A stretch of DNA of 64,000 nucleotides from Plantago elongata. Lineage: Eukaryota > Streptophyta > Magnoliopsida > Lamiales > Plantaginaceae. Positions 38,103-48,779 of the stretch are shown in pieces. Location of the stretch: assembly GCA_036897095.1 (NCBI GenBank), contig JAYMSP010000060.1, forward strand, positions 34,234 to 98,233, written 5' to 3'. Positions within the stretch are counted from its first letter, which is position 1. Each line of letters starts with the position of its first letter. The translations under genes were made by a program, and so were the position numbers. The notes below the pieces were generated by a model. The model searched no databases, was not told the DNA's origin, and saw only the letters and a program-made list of their open reading frames with translations.

Positions 38103-39064
38103 GGGATGCTTTCTCATCTTGCTCCTGCTGCGGTTTGTCTGTGTTGTTTATGTTCGGCAGGAGTTTGTTTGGAATAATGTTGGTTTCTGTATCAAAAGGC
38201 TCCTGAATGTTGTTTCGATATGTATATCTGTTCCCTCATGTGATGTCTTGTAGCATTCTCTCTTAAATCATGATGTCAAAGTTTCTCTCAAGTTAGGGAT
38301 GATTGATTTAACACTACACAGAATGTTCTTTTTCTTCTTCTCTTTACTCAGTTTTGTTGTTCTTAATGTGGAAACAAACCTTATTTAGATAAGAGTATTA
38401 CTTCATCTAGATCCCCTCTCTTTTATTCCATCTTACCCTCTTCGTACGACATATTTGTTCCCGTGTTCAGAGTAACATATGTTCATACTAATCTCCATTT
38501 GTCCATCTTATTATTGGTGATTATGTCATCTCTTTCAAGTAGTATAAAAATTTGCAGGAGTGCAAGAAAATGCAATAATTTAAAGGTGTTGCTCAATTAT
38601 GTAGGAATTCTGCTGAATTATATAAAGCTGATAATGATCAGGATACAACTCATGAAATTTGAGCATGGACTTCAACTTAGATTTTTTTATGCTTAACATT
38701 AACTCAACACCAAATAGAGTTGACAAACATAAGACAACAGCTACGACCGAATATATTAATTACTCTTAAGACATTTTATGTTTTTATTTTATGTGAATTT
38801 CACCATAATAAAAATTCTTCAAACTATTAACTCTTATATTCATACGAGTTTATATTTTCTCCAAACATTCTAACAATTCAACTACAATTTAATCATTATT
38901 TACCAATTCATCACTATTAGAACGGATACAACCATGATTCCGATCAAAACAGTCCATAATAAATTAGACTTTCCCCAAACTAGTAGTCACTACAAGTAAA
39001 ACTGAGAGTCAGAGTTTACATTCTCACTTGGCATTTAATCTTACTTTATGTATGCACTACTTGT
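38103..39064. other. Intergenic, RGG gene 3' flank to phytocyanin upstream
   Basis: 3' UTR-like sequence to about 38300, then AT-rich DNA with no recognised coding frame. Homology to the second phytocyanin unit begins at about 39065. Confidence 0.6.
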
Positions 39065-39390
39065 AGTAGTAAAGTTACGAATAAGTAAACCATGAAAGTA
39101 GATTCAAAGAAAGCAATGGTTAAATGGAGAGTATTGAAAGATTCAAACAATTTCTTATGTAGTTGGTGCATATACAAGTATGAAGTTTCAAACATTGAAC
39201 AGAAACACAATGCAACTAACATATACAATGTCAATCAAAAAATTAAGAATAAACTAAGAACAAATACAGAATATCATTCAAGTTGAAAATTCATTTTCTC
39301 TTACAATTTTTAATTATCCTACTACTCTACCTGCTCTATTTTTTCAGCACCAAAAGCTCTGCTAGTTGCCATTTTTTCATGACCATTGTC

Positions 39391-39396
39391 TATAAA
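39391..39396 (+). promoter_or_regulatory. TATA box, phytocyanin 1
   Basis: TATAAA 53 bp upstream of the start codon, in the conserved context 'tgtctataaa' shared with the second copy. Confidence 0.75.
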
Positions 39397-39443
39397 TCAG
39401 AACAGAAGAAGCAAGACTAAAGCCACATTCCACAGACAGAACA

Positions 39444-40413
39444 ATGTCTAAAGCTATTGTTTCTGCTGCTCTTCTTGTTCTCTTCATTGCTTCAGTTGCG
39501 AATGCGCAAACTACACATAATGTTGGAGGCCGCAGCAACTGGAACACCGGCGTTAACTATGATAACTGGGCTAATGGTACTACGTTTACCACAGGAGATA
39601 CGCTCTGTAAGTTCTTTCTCCATTCGAAGTTTCATCCATGTTTAGTCATGAGTACGCCTGATGATTCTAAAATTCGACATTTTAATAACATGATCATGGT
39701 TATAACAAGCATGTGATGAAACTGAAACATAACTGGACTTGACTTTTGAATGTCAGTTATTTGTCACTTGTCACCCTAAGCTTATAAGCAAGCAAAAGTC
39801 AATGAAATGCCAATTCAATAAACAGTTTCAAAACATTTTCTCAGAAGAATGTTGAGAATAGCAGCAGCTAATTGAACTTATGTTGATCATGGCATTTAAC
39901 ATAATATTTTCATCATTACTTTCACTAAATGATTTACTTATTATGATCATCACAGTGTTCAACTACGGTCCGAGCCACGATGTTGCGGAGGTAAACCAAG
40001 CCGACTACGACAGCTGCTCCTTGTCGAATCTCACATCGGTGGGAACGTCCAGCCCCACAAGTATCACCCTATCTGCCCCAGGCACACGCTACTTCGTCTG
40101 CTCTAGGTCAAACCATTGCTCTCAAGGACTCAAGGTGACAGTTACAACCGTTGCCGCCAGTGCTCCATCGCCTCCTCCTAGCAGCACCACCCCTTCTCCC
40201 CCCTCTGGTGGAACCACCCCTTCCCCCTCCTCCAACGGAACCACCCCAACCCCCAGAACACCGTCAACTCCAGCAACACCTTCAACTCCATCTGGCAGTC
40301 CCGGGACAGGGTCTGTGACACCACCACCACCACCATCAGGTGGTGCGACTGGCCGGAGTGGTATGGCATTCGGGTTATTGTTTGTGGCAGCTGTGCTTGG
40401 ATACATGGTCTAG
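39444..40413 (+). CDS. Phytocyanin (uclacyanin-like), copy 1, Leu at axial position
   Basis: Two exons, 39444-39606 and 39956-40413, encode 206 residues. There is a signal peptide (about 1-21, ending VANA) and a plastocyanin-like domain (about 22-122). A Pro/Ser/Thr-rich arabinogalactan-like linker and a hydrophobic GPI-anchor signal (SGMAFGLLFVAAVLGYMV) follow. By the family pattern the copper ligands are His62 (in YGPSHDV), Cys103 and His108 (CSRSNHC). The fourth, axial position is Leu113 (CSQGLK), where uclacyanins have Met and stellacyanins Gln. The disulfide would join Cys75 and Cys109. Sequons at Asn44 and Asn79 suggest N-glycosylation. Expected location is the outer plasma membrane or cell wall; the physiological electron partner of such proteins is unknown. 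Expression signals match those of copy 2. Confidence 0.93.
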
Positions 40414-40550
40414 GCAAGAGGCAGTGCAACTACACTATGGTTTTCATTTTCCTTAATTTAAAGAGTAATTTTTTTATGTCAGGAGATTGATATAGAATTG
40501 TATTGATCTGTTGAATACTTGTGTAATAAGCTCTGTTATCATCCCTTTAT

Positions 40551-40556
40551 AATAAA
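40551..40556 (+). terminator. Polyadenylation signal, phytocyanin 1
   Basis: AATAAA about 140 bp after the stop codon, preceded by a TTGTGTAATAAG stretch that is also present downstream of copy 2. Confidence 0.6.
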
Positions 40557-40587
40557 ATTTTACGAGTTACAACATTTCTCAAATTAA

Positions 40588-40888
40588 AGGATCCGGCTCT
40601 ATCCCCAGATTAAAATCTCGAAGAAACTTACTGAAAAGTTCTCAAAACATCTTAGATTTTGAATTCATCGAGAATTCAAAACACATCCCGAACCCGAGAG
40701 TTTAGTCCATGAATCTTCAACGTGACTACATTCCGTTTCACCTCACATAAACATTTATACAAGTGACATGTGCAAGCATGCGTACAGAACAAAGGAGGAA
40801 AAAGGGTTACCTGCTAGTTGCTACATTGGGGGAGGAAGGAATGTTCAATCTTCTCTTCATCTCAGACTTCGATCGAACCTCCTTAAGC
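40588..40888 (-). pseudogene. Duplicated 3' tail of the 45586-42580 gene
   Basis: On the minus strand this matches the last coding bases and 3' UTR of the neighbouring gene ending at 42580. The reading KEVRSKSEMKRR is still visible. The terminal residues are altered (WNNPPPM in the gene, a different and longer tail here). Only about the last 30 codons are present and no upstream exons accompany it, so it cannot be a gene. It was carried along when the phytocyanin unit duplicated. Confidence 0.85.
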
Positions 40889-41239
40889 ATTTGTTCTGGA
40901 ACGGAGGAGGGAGTAGTTAATAATAGTAAGTTAGAAATAAGTCATGCACACATGAAAGTACATTCAAAGAAGCAATGATTAAATGGAAAGTATTGAAAGA
41001 TTCAAACAATTTCTGAAGTAGTAGGTGCATGAACTATGAAAGTGTCAAACATTGAACAACAACTAAGCATATACAATGTCAATCAAAAAATCAAGAATAA
41101 ATTAAGAACACCAATTCAAGTTGAAAATACACAAAAGAACATTTTCTCTTGTAATATTTAATTATCCTACTACTTTACCTGCTCCATGATCTCATGATCA
41201 AAAGCTCTGCTAGCTGTCCAATTTCTCATTACCACTGTC

Positions 41240-41246
41240 TATAAAA
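41240..41246 (+). promoter_or_regulatory. TATA box, phytocyanin 2
   Basis: TATAAAA 53 bp upstream of the start codon, the same spacing as in copy 1. Confidence 0.75.
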
Positions 41247-41292
41247 CAGCACAGAAGAAGTAAAACAAAAGCCACATTCCACAGACAACAAA

Positions 41293-42129
41293 ATGTCTAA
41301 AGCTATTGTTTCTTCTGCTCTTCTTGTTCTCTTCATTGCTTCAGTCACGAATGCACAAACTACACACCCTGTTGGAGGCAGCAGCAACTGGAACACGGGC
41401 GTTAACTATGATAACTGGGCTAGTGGTACTACGTTTGCCACTGGAGATACGCTGGGTAAGTTCTTTCTTCATTCAAATTTGCATCCATGTTTAGCTTCGT
41501 ATGCCTGATGATTCTAATGTTCAACACAGTTATAGTGCGAACACAATTTTCTGTAAGAGTTAAAAAGAGTATTAAACATCAACTTGATGTTTCTTCTGGA
41601 GTTTGACTTTTGATTGCCAATTAGCAAAAGTTGATGAATTGCCAATTGAAAAACAGTTTCAAACATTTCTCAGAAGAATGTTGAGAATAGCAGCATTTAA
41701 TTGAGTTTATGCTGGTGATGACATTTATCATTACTTTCACTAAATGATTTACTTACTGTGTTGATGATCATCACAGTGTTCACCTATGGTCCGAGCCACG
41801 ACGTGGCAGAGGTAAACCAAGCCGACTACGACAGCTGCTCCATGTCGAATCTCATATCAACGAACACCAACAGCCCCACTCGTATCACCCTATCTGACCC
41901 TGGTACACGCTACTTCGTCTGCTCCAGGTCTAACCATTGCTCTCGGGGAATGAAAGTGACAGTTACAACCGCTGCCGCCAGTGGGGGAACACCATCGCCT
42001 CCTAGCGGCACCACCCCAACCCCCAGAACTCCATCTACTCATTCAACCCCAAATGGTGGTGCAGCTGGACGGAGCGGTCTGGCAGTCGGGTTATTTTCTG
42101 TGGCAGCTGTGCTTGGATTCATGGCCTAG
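41293..42129 (+). CDS. Phytocyanin (uclacyanin-like), copy 2, Met at axial position
   Basis: Two exons, 41293-41455 and 41777-42129, encode 171 residues. Signal peptide, copper domain and GPI signal are as in copy 1. Ligands by position are His62, Cys103, His108 and Met113 (CSRGMK), the normal uclacyanin/plantacyanin set. The Pro-rich linker is about 35 residues shorter than in copy 1, and the two Asn sequons of copy 1's copper domain are lost (ASGT and SNLIS replace NGT and NLT). The intron sits at the same place (phase 1 after Asp-Thr-Leu), showing common origin. The tail segments and copper domain are otherwise very alike, so duplication is fairly recent. Confidence 0.93.
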
Positions 42130-42579
42130 GCGAGTACGGTTTTTATTTTGCTAATTTAAAGAGTGAATTTTTATGTAGAATTTTTATTGATCTGGTGAAT
42201 ATTTGTGTAATAAGCTCTGTTACCATTCTATTGTTTTTGTCTCTTGTTTGGTTAAAAGGATCATTTGTAGTAATTTTCAAATATTTTACAAGTAAAAAAG
42301 AACAAAAGATATGTTAAAGCAACTTGCATTTCTCAATCTCTCAGAACAGTAGAAAATAGCCTCCTAGAAGGATCCACCTCTATCTACAGATTAGAATCTC
42401 GAACTGACCGAAAATTCTCAAAACATCTTAAAATTTCAACTCGACCCAAAACACATCGCAAACCCGAGATTTTAGTCCTTGTACCTATCAACGTGACTAC
42501 ATTCCCTTTCATCTCATATGAACATATATACAAGTGACCTCTGCAAGCATACAGAACAAGGAGGAAAAAGGGTTACTTG

Positions 42580-45500
42580 CTACATTGGGGGAGGATTGTT
42601 CCATCTTCTCTTCATCTCAGACTTTGATCGAACCTCCTTAAGCTTCCCATCTAATCCGTAATCCCTCTCCATCACAAGGTTCATTCCTTCATCTGAATAC
42701 CATCCAACACCAATACAAAGGATGCCGTCCTTGTTAACATCAACATAAGCAGTCACTCCTCCAGGTAACCACAGCACAGTCACATCTTGCATGTCCATCA
42801 CTTCTTCCTCTCCAAAGTACATAAGGTTCTCCGGCAGGCTCCTCTTTTTCAGATTTTCAGTACAGAGATAGACATACGGGGTACCGTTGGTTTCTTCGAT
42901 TGTTAATTCATCATTATATACAGGTGTGGCACTGACCTCAAACACCTTCCATGAACCAGCAAGCTCAGATGGCTGGACTCTTTTCCTCTGGGAAAAAGGT
43001 TTCACGTCCATCTCCACCCCACTAACATTGAGATATACGCATAAGCCTTGTCAGCTAAAGTGAAACATTGGATTTCACGAAAATCCCTGATGCAGTAATA
43101 AATTTTAGATACTATGAGCATTTTATTTTCTGTATGAATGTAAATACCTGGTGTCAGGAATATTGGCAGGACTAGCCCATTCTTCTTCATATACAGCTAC
43201 TCTCATTATTTGGATATCTGATCCCCCGTTACTGAACTCTATAGTATGGACAACACGTAATCTTTTATGGCAACCTTTAACCAAACACTAGAGAAAGGAA
43301 AGAAAAGCGAATACTGTCAGTACAGGAAGCCCAAAAGAGAAAAGGATGCAGGCCTGCCGCCACGCATGTTGTTGAGAATTTGAGATACAGTGAAGGTAAA
43401 AGGATTTTGTATCTCCAGCTACCAATTCCTTGAGGATTGAAGTTGGCAACCAAGACTATGGAATACTGAATAGACCAACTATTTGTGTTAATTTGAAAAA
43501 TGGATATAACATTATTCATCTATTATGTTACTATGAGGTCCAAGATTTCTATCAGTCACAAGAAGGCAAATCAATCTAGCTAAGCTACTTTATGTGTTCT
43601 TAGGAATCTAAAGATGGTGGAATAATCAAAAGCAGAAAAGCGAACTTATAATTCAGAGAGCGATCATACTTGTTCAAACTTGAGTGTCGGGGAAAGGTAG
43701 TAGTTTGGACTTTCAAGTTCACCAATTGGAATATCCATAGGGCCTCTTGAGTAAGATCCATCCTGCAGATTCACGTTTCTCCTGTCAATGGTGATATTCT
43801 AATTTCTAGAAACATTTGTCATGATCAGCCAATTGTGCTCCTTCAATATTAAAAAAAAAAAACAAATAGTTTAAATTACCATTTGATGACCACTAGACTT
43901 GCATGTTCATTCTTGAGCCAATTAGGAACTAATTCTGTGTGACTTGAATATAGTACTTCACTGTTGTTAAACTACCCAAAAAGGGAAGTCGTGTAAGTAT
44001 ACCTCAAAGAAAACAAGCCCGGGCTCCATTCCCATGACATCTTCTTCCATAACCTCACTGCTTCCGAAGTCAAAAGATTCAATTTTTGGTAGATTGAAAC
44101 CTGTTGATTTATTGTCAGAAATTTCCTTTGTTACAAAAGAATATAAGATGCATCTTGGTCTTATTATAAAGATTACCTCCATCGTGCTGACCTTCACCAT
44201 GAGGATTCAGAGTAACCCAGTTTATCTTCCTTTGTATTTGTGACCCAGAAGCAGATGGCATTGCCTCAATGTGAGACACAGTGTAGCAGTCATATAAGTT
44301 CTCACTTCTGCCCCCTATATCAACTGGCTCCATTTCTGCAGTGATGGGAGAATATACAGCTCCTATGCCCTTCCATAAGCCACTAAGACTACTTGCAAAT
44401 GTATGCCATGCAGGTCGAATGACAGGTTCCTGTAACCACGGAACTTTATTTCACGACTTACTTGGAGTAATGCATAAACTCTAGCTAAGCCAGAGAGAAA
44501 AATGCATTCAAATTCACATGTAAAAGAAAATACGTCCTTGGCTGATTAAATATATACCAAAAGGCAAATACAGAAATGACATCCATAAAGTGCATTTAGA
44601 AGCATATTCTATATCTCAAGAATACAAAGCAAATTCCATACGGACAATTCTCAAGAATACAATGCAAATTCCATATTAACAATTCTCAAGAATACAGCAA
44701 ATTCCATACGAACAATTCTCAAGAAAACACGACCAAAATAAACAAAAAAAGGCTTCATTTAACGCCGCTAAATCATCTTAACTGGCCAACTGATAAAATA
44801 CTCTTGTTAACCGAATGTCTAGCTACAGCTGATTACACACTCATGGAAGAACAAGCAACTACCAGTGTTTATACTCATTTTAGCAAATCACCTACCTAAT
44901 CAACTATTACTAATTAGCAAATCACCTCCAAATTTCAGCTTTCTTATCAAACCAGGGAAATAACAGTGTTCAATTTATCAATAGCCATATCAATAGAAGA
45001 CTTCTTGACATCAACTTAAGCTAAAAAATTCATCTATCCTCACCAATTATCAAACCGAGCATATTTACACAATGCAGAAATGTAAATCTTTTAATCAACT
45101 TTTAGCTACTTATATAAAGCTTAACACCACATTTACACCTCAAAATCCACAATTTAAGTAAGAACATGAAACACACTAGAATGGAGCTCAAAATTTTCGA
45201 AACAACAACTGAAACACTACCTGAGTCTGCAACACGTTTTCGACTTCGATCAACATCAAACCAGACATCATAACCTTATCCCCTTTCCTACCAACACTCC
45301 TCACTCTCTTCCCTCCTCCTCTGCTGCTCTGCTTCTTCCTCCTTCCCCTCGTTTTACCTTTCTCAACCTTGGCCATTTCATTATCAATACTCCACACATT
45401 ATCCTTACCCTTTGCTCGCAAAGCTTTCACTCTTTCCTTAGAATTCTCCGGTTTGTCGCTCAAACTGCACGAAATGCAGGGGTAAGAACGGAACCGGCGA

Positions 45501-45586
45501 GATGGGACGACGGTCTGATGGTGTTTGGGGAAGAATAACTTGAAGAGGGAGCTATTGCAGGCGTCTATACATGGAGAAGATTGCAT
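42580..45586 (-). CDS. Conserved plastid-targeted protein, possibly lipocalin-like (DUF3598 type)
   Basis: Six exons: 45221-45586, 44177-44429, 44003-44100, 43670-43762, 43148-43287 and 42580-43021. All are in frame, giving 463 residues. The N-terminus (MQSSPCIDACNSSLFKLFFP and onward) is Ser/Lys/Arg-rich with few acids, like a transit peptide. A basic stretch, GRRKKQSSRGGGKR, lies at about 81-94. The body has LSGLWKGIGAVYSP and later LAGSWKVFEVSATPVY. These look like the starts of two similar barrel-type domains, as in lipocalin-like DUF3598 proteins; this assignment is from pattern memory and uncertain. No catalytic motif is recognisable. It shares a short divergent promoter with the beta-propeller gene at 46222, and a TAGGGTTT telo-box lies just upstream at 45629. 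Its 3' end has been duplicated at 40588-40888. Intron 1 holds a 36-bp tandem repeat. Confidence 0.8.
44615..44728. repeat. Tandem repeat in intron 1 (about 36 bp unit, three to four copies)
   Basis: The phrase 'caattctcaagaatacaa' followed by 'gcaaattccata' recurs three to four times with small differences. It lies between exons 1 and 2 of the gene starting at 45586. Confidence 0.85.
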
Positions 45587-46221
45587 TTTTCTGTATCGAT
45601 GAAAAGTGGAAAGTTTGAATTTTTATTCTAGGGTTTTGGAGCTGTGTGTTTGTTTATCCATTTGGGAATTGGGATGACATGAACATGGTTCAGGACTTGA
45701 TTACAAAACAATTATAAATTTGGGGACCAAATGTGTGAATTGTGTGAAATTAAAGGAGAAGAAGGAAAGAAGTTTAATGAACGAGCCAATAGGAGACGGC
45801 CACGTATGGGAAATTGGGGTAAGAATCAACCTCGCCAACGGAGGCTATCAGGACGGAAGAGCTGAAACGTCGATGCATTGAAGAGCGATTGATAAAAGTT
45901 GGTGTACTTTCTTCAGAATCGCTAGAATATAAATACTATCAAATCGGTGTTCGTCTAAATGTTTTACTATTTAATTAAAATTAATAGACGGATTAATCTC
46001 TTATTATGATAATTATCATTTAAAATTGTATCTCATTCGATCCTGATCAAATTGTAACGTACCATCCGGACCATATCTCAAACATCTCTATCTCAACACA
46101 CATTTTATTAGTTTCATTCTTAAGAAAAAAACAACATCGGACCGCGACTTCTCATACTATACCTATAGGATAATATTATCGGTAAGATCCTACTATTAAA
46201 TCAAAGAATTAAAGATAAGAT
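45587..46221. promoter_or_regulatory. Divergent promoter region
   Basis: About 635 bp separate the starts of two divergently transcribed genes (45586 on minus, 46222 on plus). TAGGGTTT on the plus strand at 45629-45636 reads AAACCCTA toward the minus-strand gene. No strong TATA box was noted on either side. The two genes may share control, but this is inference. Confidence 0.5.
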
Positions 46222-48381
46222 ATGGTGCTGTACGGACACACCAAAAGAATCGTAAACAAAATTTGCCACTTCCACTCTACAAAAACTCCACTCTCAAGTC
46301 TCAATCCCATCCCAATTCCCATCATCAAACCCACTGAAATTCGAGTGTTTGGCTCCGAACTTGAATTGAGTTTTTCTCTAAACTCCAGTTTTCATCTCCA
46401 CAAAATGTCCTCGAACTCCAACCAACACCACGGTAAACACCCGACCGGAACAATCCTGTTCACCTCCGTCGGCCGGCCATACTACGGCTTCGACATCTTC
46501 TCCCTCAACCTCTCTTCCCCCACCACTCCCCACCTTCTCACCGACGGCATCTCCGTCAACTTCAACGCCCAATTCCTCCACGACAATCACTCTCTCATCT
46601 TCATCTCCGAACGAACCGGATCACCCCAAATCCACCTCAGCCGACCCGGGTCCACCACCCTCCTCTCCCCACTCCCCAAAAGCCTCTTCCTCGACCGGCC
46701 GGTACCCAAAAACGGCCGCCTCTACTTCATTTCCGCTCACGAACGGCCGGACAAGCCGTTCCGCAGCTGGTCGGGTCTGTACTCGACCCGATTAGGATCC
46801 GGGTCGGGCGAGAGTGCTGTCAGATTGACGCCGTATGAGTGTGCGGATTTTAGCCCGGCGGTTTCGGAATCGGGTAGGTTTGTTGCGGTTGCTTCGTACG
46901 GGTCGGGTTATTGGGGAGGTGAATTTCACGATCTGGAAACGGATATTGTCGTTTTTGAGGATTCGGATCCGGGTAAACGTGTTACTGTGTGTAAACACGG
47001 CGGGTGGCCTAGTTTTTGTGGTGATAGTAGGTTGTACTTTCATCGGCAAGCTGATGATGGATGGTGGAGTGTTTTCGGAGTCGATTTCGGCTCCGAATTT
47101 GAATTGGATGGTTCGGTTCCGTTTCGTGTTACTCCACCGGGTGTACACTGCTTTACACCGGCAGCTGTGCATAATAGTAGTCGAATTGTGCTGGCAACGA
47201 GGCGGAAAGGGAAGAAGTATCGCCACATTGAGGTATTCGATGTAGAATCGAAGGAATTTACGCCAATTACGGAGCTGATCAGCCCGGATTTTCACCATTA
47301 CAATCCGTTTGTTTCGCCTGATTCGAAGGTTATCGGTTACCACAGGTTTCGGGGCGAGGGGGCAGCCGGTGAGTCAAGGATTCCGCATCTTCAGTCGGTG
47401 GTTTCTCCGACCGAGGAAGTGAAAATGCTGAGATTGAACGGCTCATTTCCGGCATTTTCACCATGTGGCAAGTACATTGCCATGAATTTGGATTTTGATG
47501 TTGATATTGGGATTAAGATAGTGAAATCGGATGGTATGAAAAGGTGGACTTTAGTTGAGAACCGAGCTGCATTTGGTAATTCATGGAGTCCTGCTGATGG
47601 GAATGTGATCTTTACGTCGATTGGGCCGATTTTCCAGTCTGTGAAACATACGGTTCAGCTGGCTCGAGTGGCATTTGATTCGTCTAACTTGAAAAGTGAC
47701 TGCGATAAAATTCCTTCTGAGATCACAATCCTAACGAAGGAAGAAACCGGTAACAATGCGTTTCCATCCTGCTCACCGGATGGGAATTATCTCGTGTTCC
47801 GATCAGGGCGTTCTGGTTACAAGAACCTATACATAGTGGATGCTTTGAAAGGTGAATTTGAGGATGGTATGATTCGTCAGTTAACGGAGGGTCCGTGGAT
47901 TGATACAATGCCTAGCTGGTCACCTGACGGGAAACTAATTGCGTTTTCGTCAAATAGACATAACCCAAGTAACACTGAGTCGTTTGGGATATACGTGGTA
48001 GAACCAGATGGTTCTGGTGTTAGGAGAATTCAAGTGGCTGGATTCGAAGAAGAGCGGGAGAGGCTGAACCATGTGTGTTTCAGTGCGGATGGAGAGTGGT
48101 TGTTGTTCACTGCAAATTTGGGAGCTGTGACGGCTGAGCCTGTTTCACTTCCAAACCATTTCCAGCCGTATGGAGACTTGTACTTGGTGAGGCTTGATGG
48201 GAGTGGATTGCAGAGGTTGACGTGGAATGCGTATGAAAATGGGACGCCTGCATGGTGCCCAAAAGTTTTGGAGGTTGATTCGGAGTCGATGAAGCTTTCG
48301 GGTTTGTCTTTGGAAGATAATCCATGTGGTGAGGATGTATTGAAGGGCCAGTTTGATGAACCTTTGTGGATCCAGTGTTGA
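46222..48381 (+). CDS. TolB/DPP6-N-like beta-propeller protein
   Basis: An intronless gene of 719 codons. It contains repeated TolB/WD40-like (PD40) blades such as CSPDGNYLVFRSGRSGYKNL and WSPDGKLIAFSSNR. The first blade begins at residue 75 or so (TGTILFTSVGRPYYGFDIFS). There is no alpha/beta-hydrolase domain after the propeller, so it is not a peptidase. Plants have a small family of such stand-alone propellers annotated as DPP6 N-terminal-like, with unknown role. Met1 gives a 61-residue extension that could be a targeting peptide; Met62 (46405, context CAAAATGTC) starts just before the propeller and is an alternative. GC content falls from 5' to 3' within the gene. A polyadenylation signal AATAAA lies at 48425. 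Confidence 0.9.
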   Translation: MVLYGHTKRIVNKICHFHSTKTPLSSLNPIPIPIIKPTEIRVFGSELELSFSLNSSFHLHKMSSNSNQHHGKHPTGTILFTSVGRPYYGFDIFSLNLSSPTTPHLLTDGISVNFNAQFLHDNHSLIFISERTGSPQIHLSRPGSTTLLSPLPKSLFLDRPVPKNGRLYFISAHERPDKPFRSWSGLYSTRLGSGSGESAVRLTPYECADFSPAVSESGRFVAVASYGSGYWGGEFHDLETDIVVFEDSDPGKRVTVCKHGGWPSFCGDSRLYFHRQADDGWWSVFGVDFGSEFELDGSVPFRVTPPGVHCFTPAAVHNSSRIVLATRRKGKKYRHIEVFDVESKEFTPITELISPDFHHYNPFVSPDSKVIGYHRFRGEGAAGESRIPHLQSVVSPTEEVKMLRLNGSFPAFSPCGKYIAMNLDFDVDIGIKIVKSDGMKRWTLVENRAAFGNSWSPADGNVIFTSIGPIFQSVKHTVQLARVAFDSSNLKSDCDKIPSEITILTKEETGNNAFPSCSPDGNYLVFRSGRSGYKNLYIVDALKGEFEDGMIRQLTEGPWIDTMPSWSPDGKLIAFSSNRHNPSNTESFGIYVVEPDGSGVRRIQVAGFEEERERLNHVCFSADGEWLLFTANLGAVTAEPVSLPNHFQPYGDLYLVRLDGSGLQRLTWNAYENGTPAWCPKVLEVDSESMKLSGLSLEDNPCGEDVLKGQFDEPLWIQC

Positions 48382-48779
48382 AGTTTTGATGAGTTTATGT
48401 ATTAATCTTACATATATTTCAACCAATAAAAGCTACTGGCATATTTACTCTTTCATGAAGAAATGGAGGTTCTTGTTTATTTTGTCTTAGAGCTGACACT
48501 GAAATGGATGTATGTTTGCATAATTTTATCAATGAAGATAAATCTTACTATGTGAAAACATGAAGCTTTATGCATGTTACTCGAAGCAAAGACCAAGTAA
48601 GAGCTTCTCGTTTTTGCAGGATGGAGCTGGACAGAGCTTATAAGTTTTCTTTTGGTTGCTTTCTTACATGTAGTGCTTACCATGTTTAGTGAAGAAATCT
48701 ATATGCTTCTGCTGCTCTGTGCATTCACTTTGCAATTACCAGAAGACACAAAGTTCAATTATAATTCATTCATTTGGGG

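Larger units (their letters stand above)
39065..40888 (+). repeat. Tandem duplication, unit 1 (phytocyanin plus neighbour-gene tail)
   Basis: Matches 40918-42650 or so over the upstream region, TATA box, both exons, the intron ends and the downstream region. The unit includes not only the phytocyanin gene but also, at about 40588-40888, a copy of the last part of the oppositely oriented gene that starts at 45586. The offset between the two coding starts is 1849 bp. Confidence 0.85.
40918..42650 (+). repeat. Tandem duplication, unit 2
   Basis: Counterpart of 39065-40888. The right part of this unit is the genuine 3' end of the minus-strand gene, so it is probably the ancestral arrangement. 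The junction between units (about 40889-40917) has the sequence GGAACGGAGGAGGGAGTA, which resembles a Stowaway terminus. Confidence 0.8.

Noticed and set aside
46792-47343. 183-codon minus-strand frame
   Set aside because: Shadow of the beta-propeller gene on the other strand.
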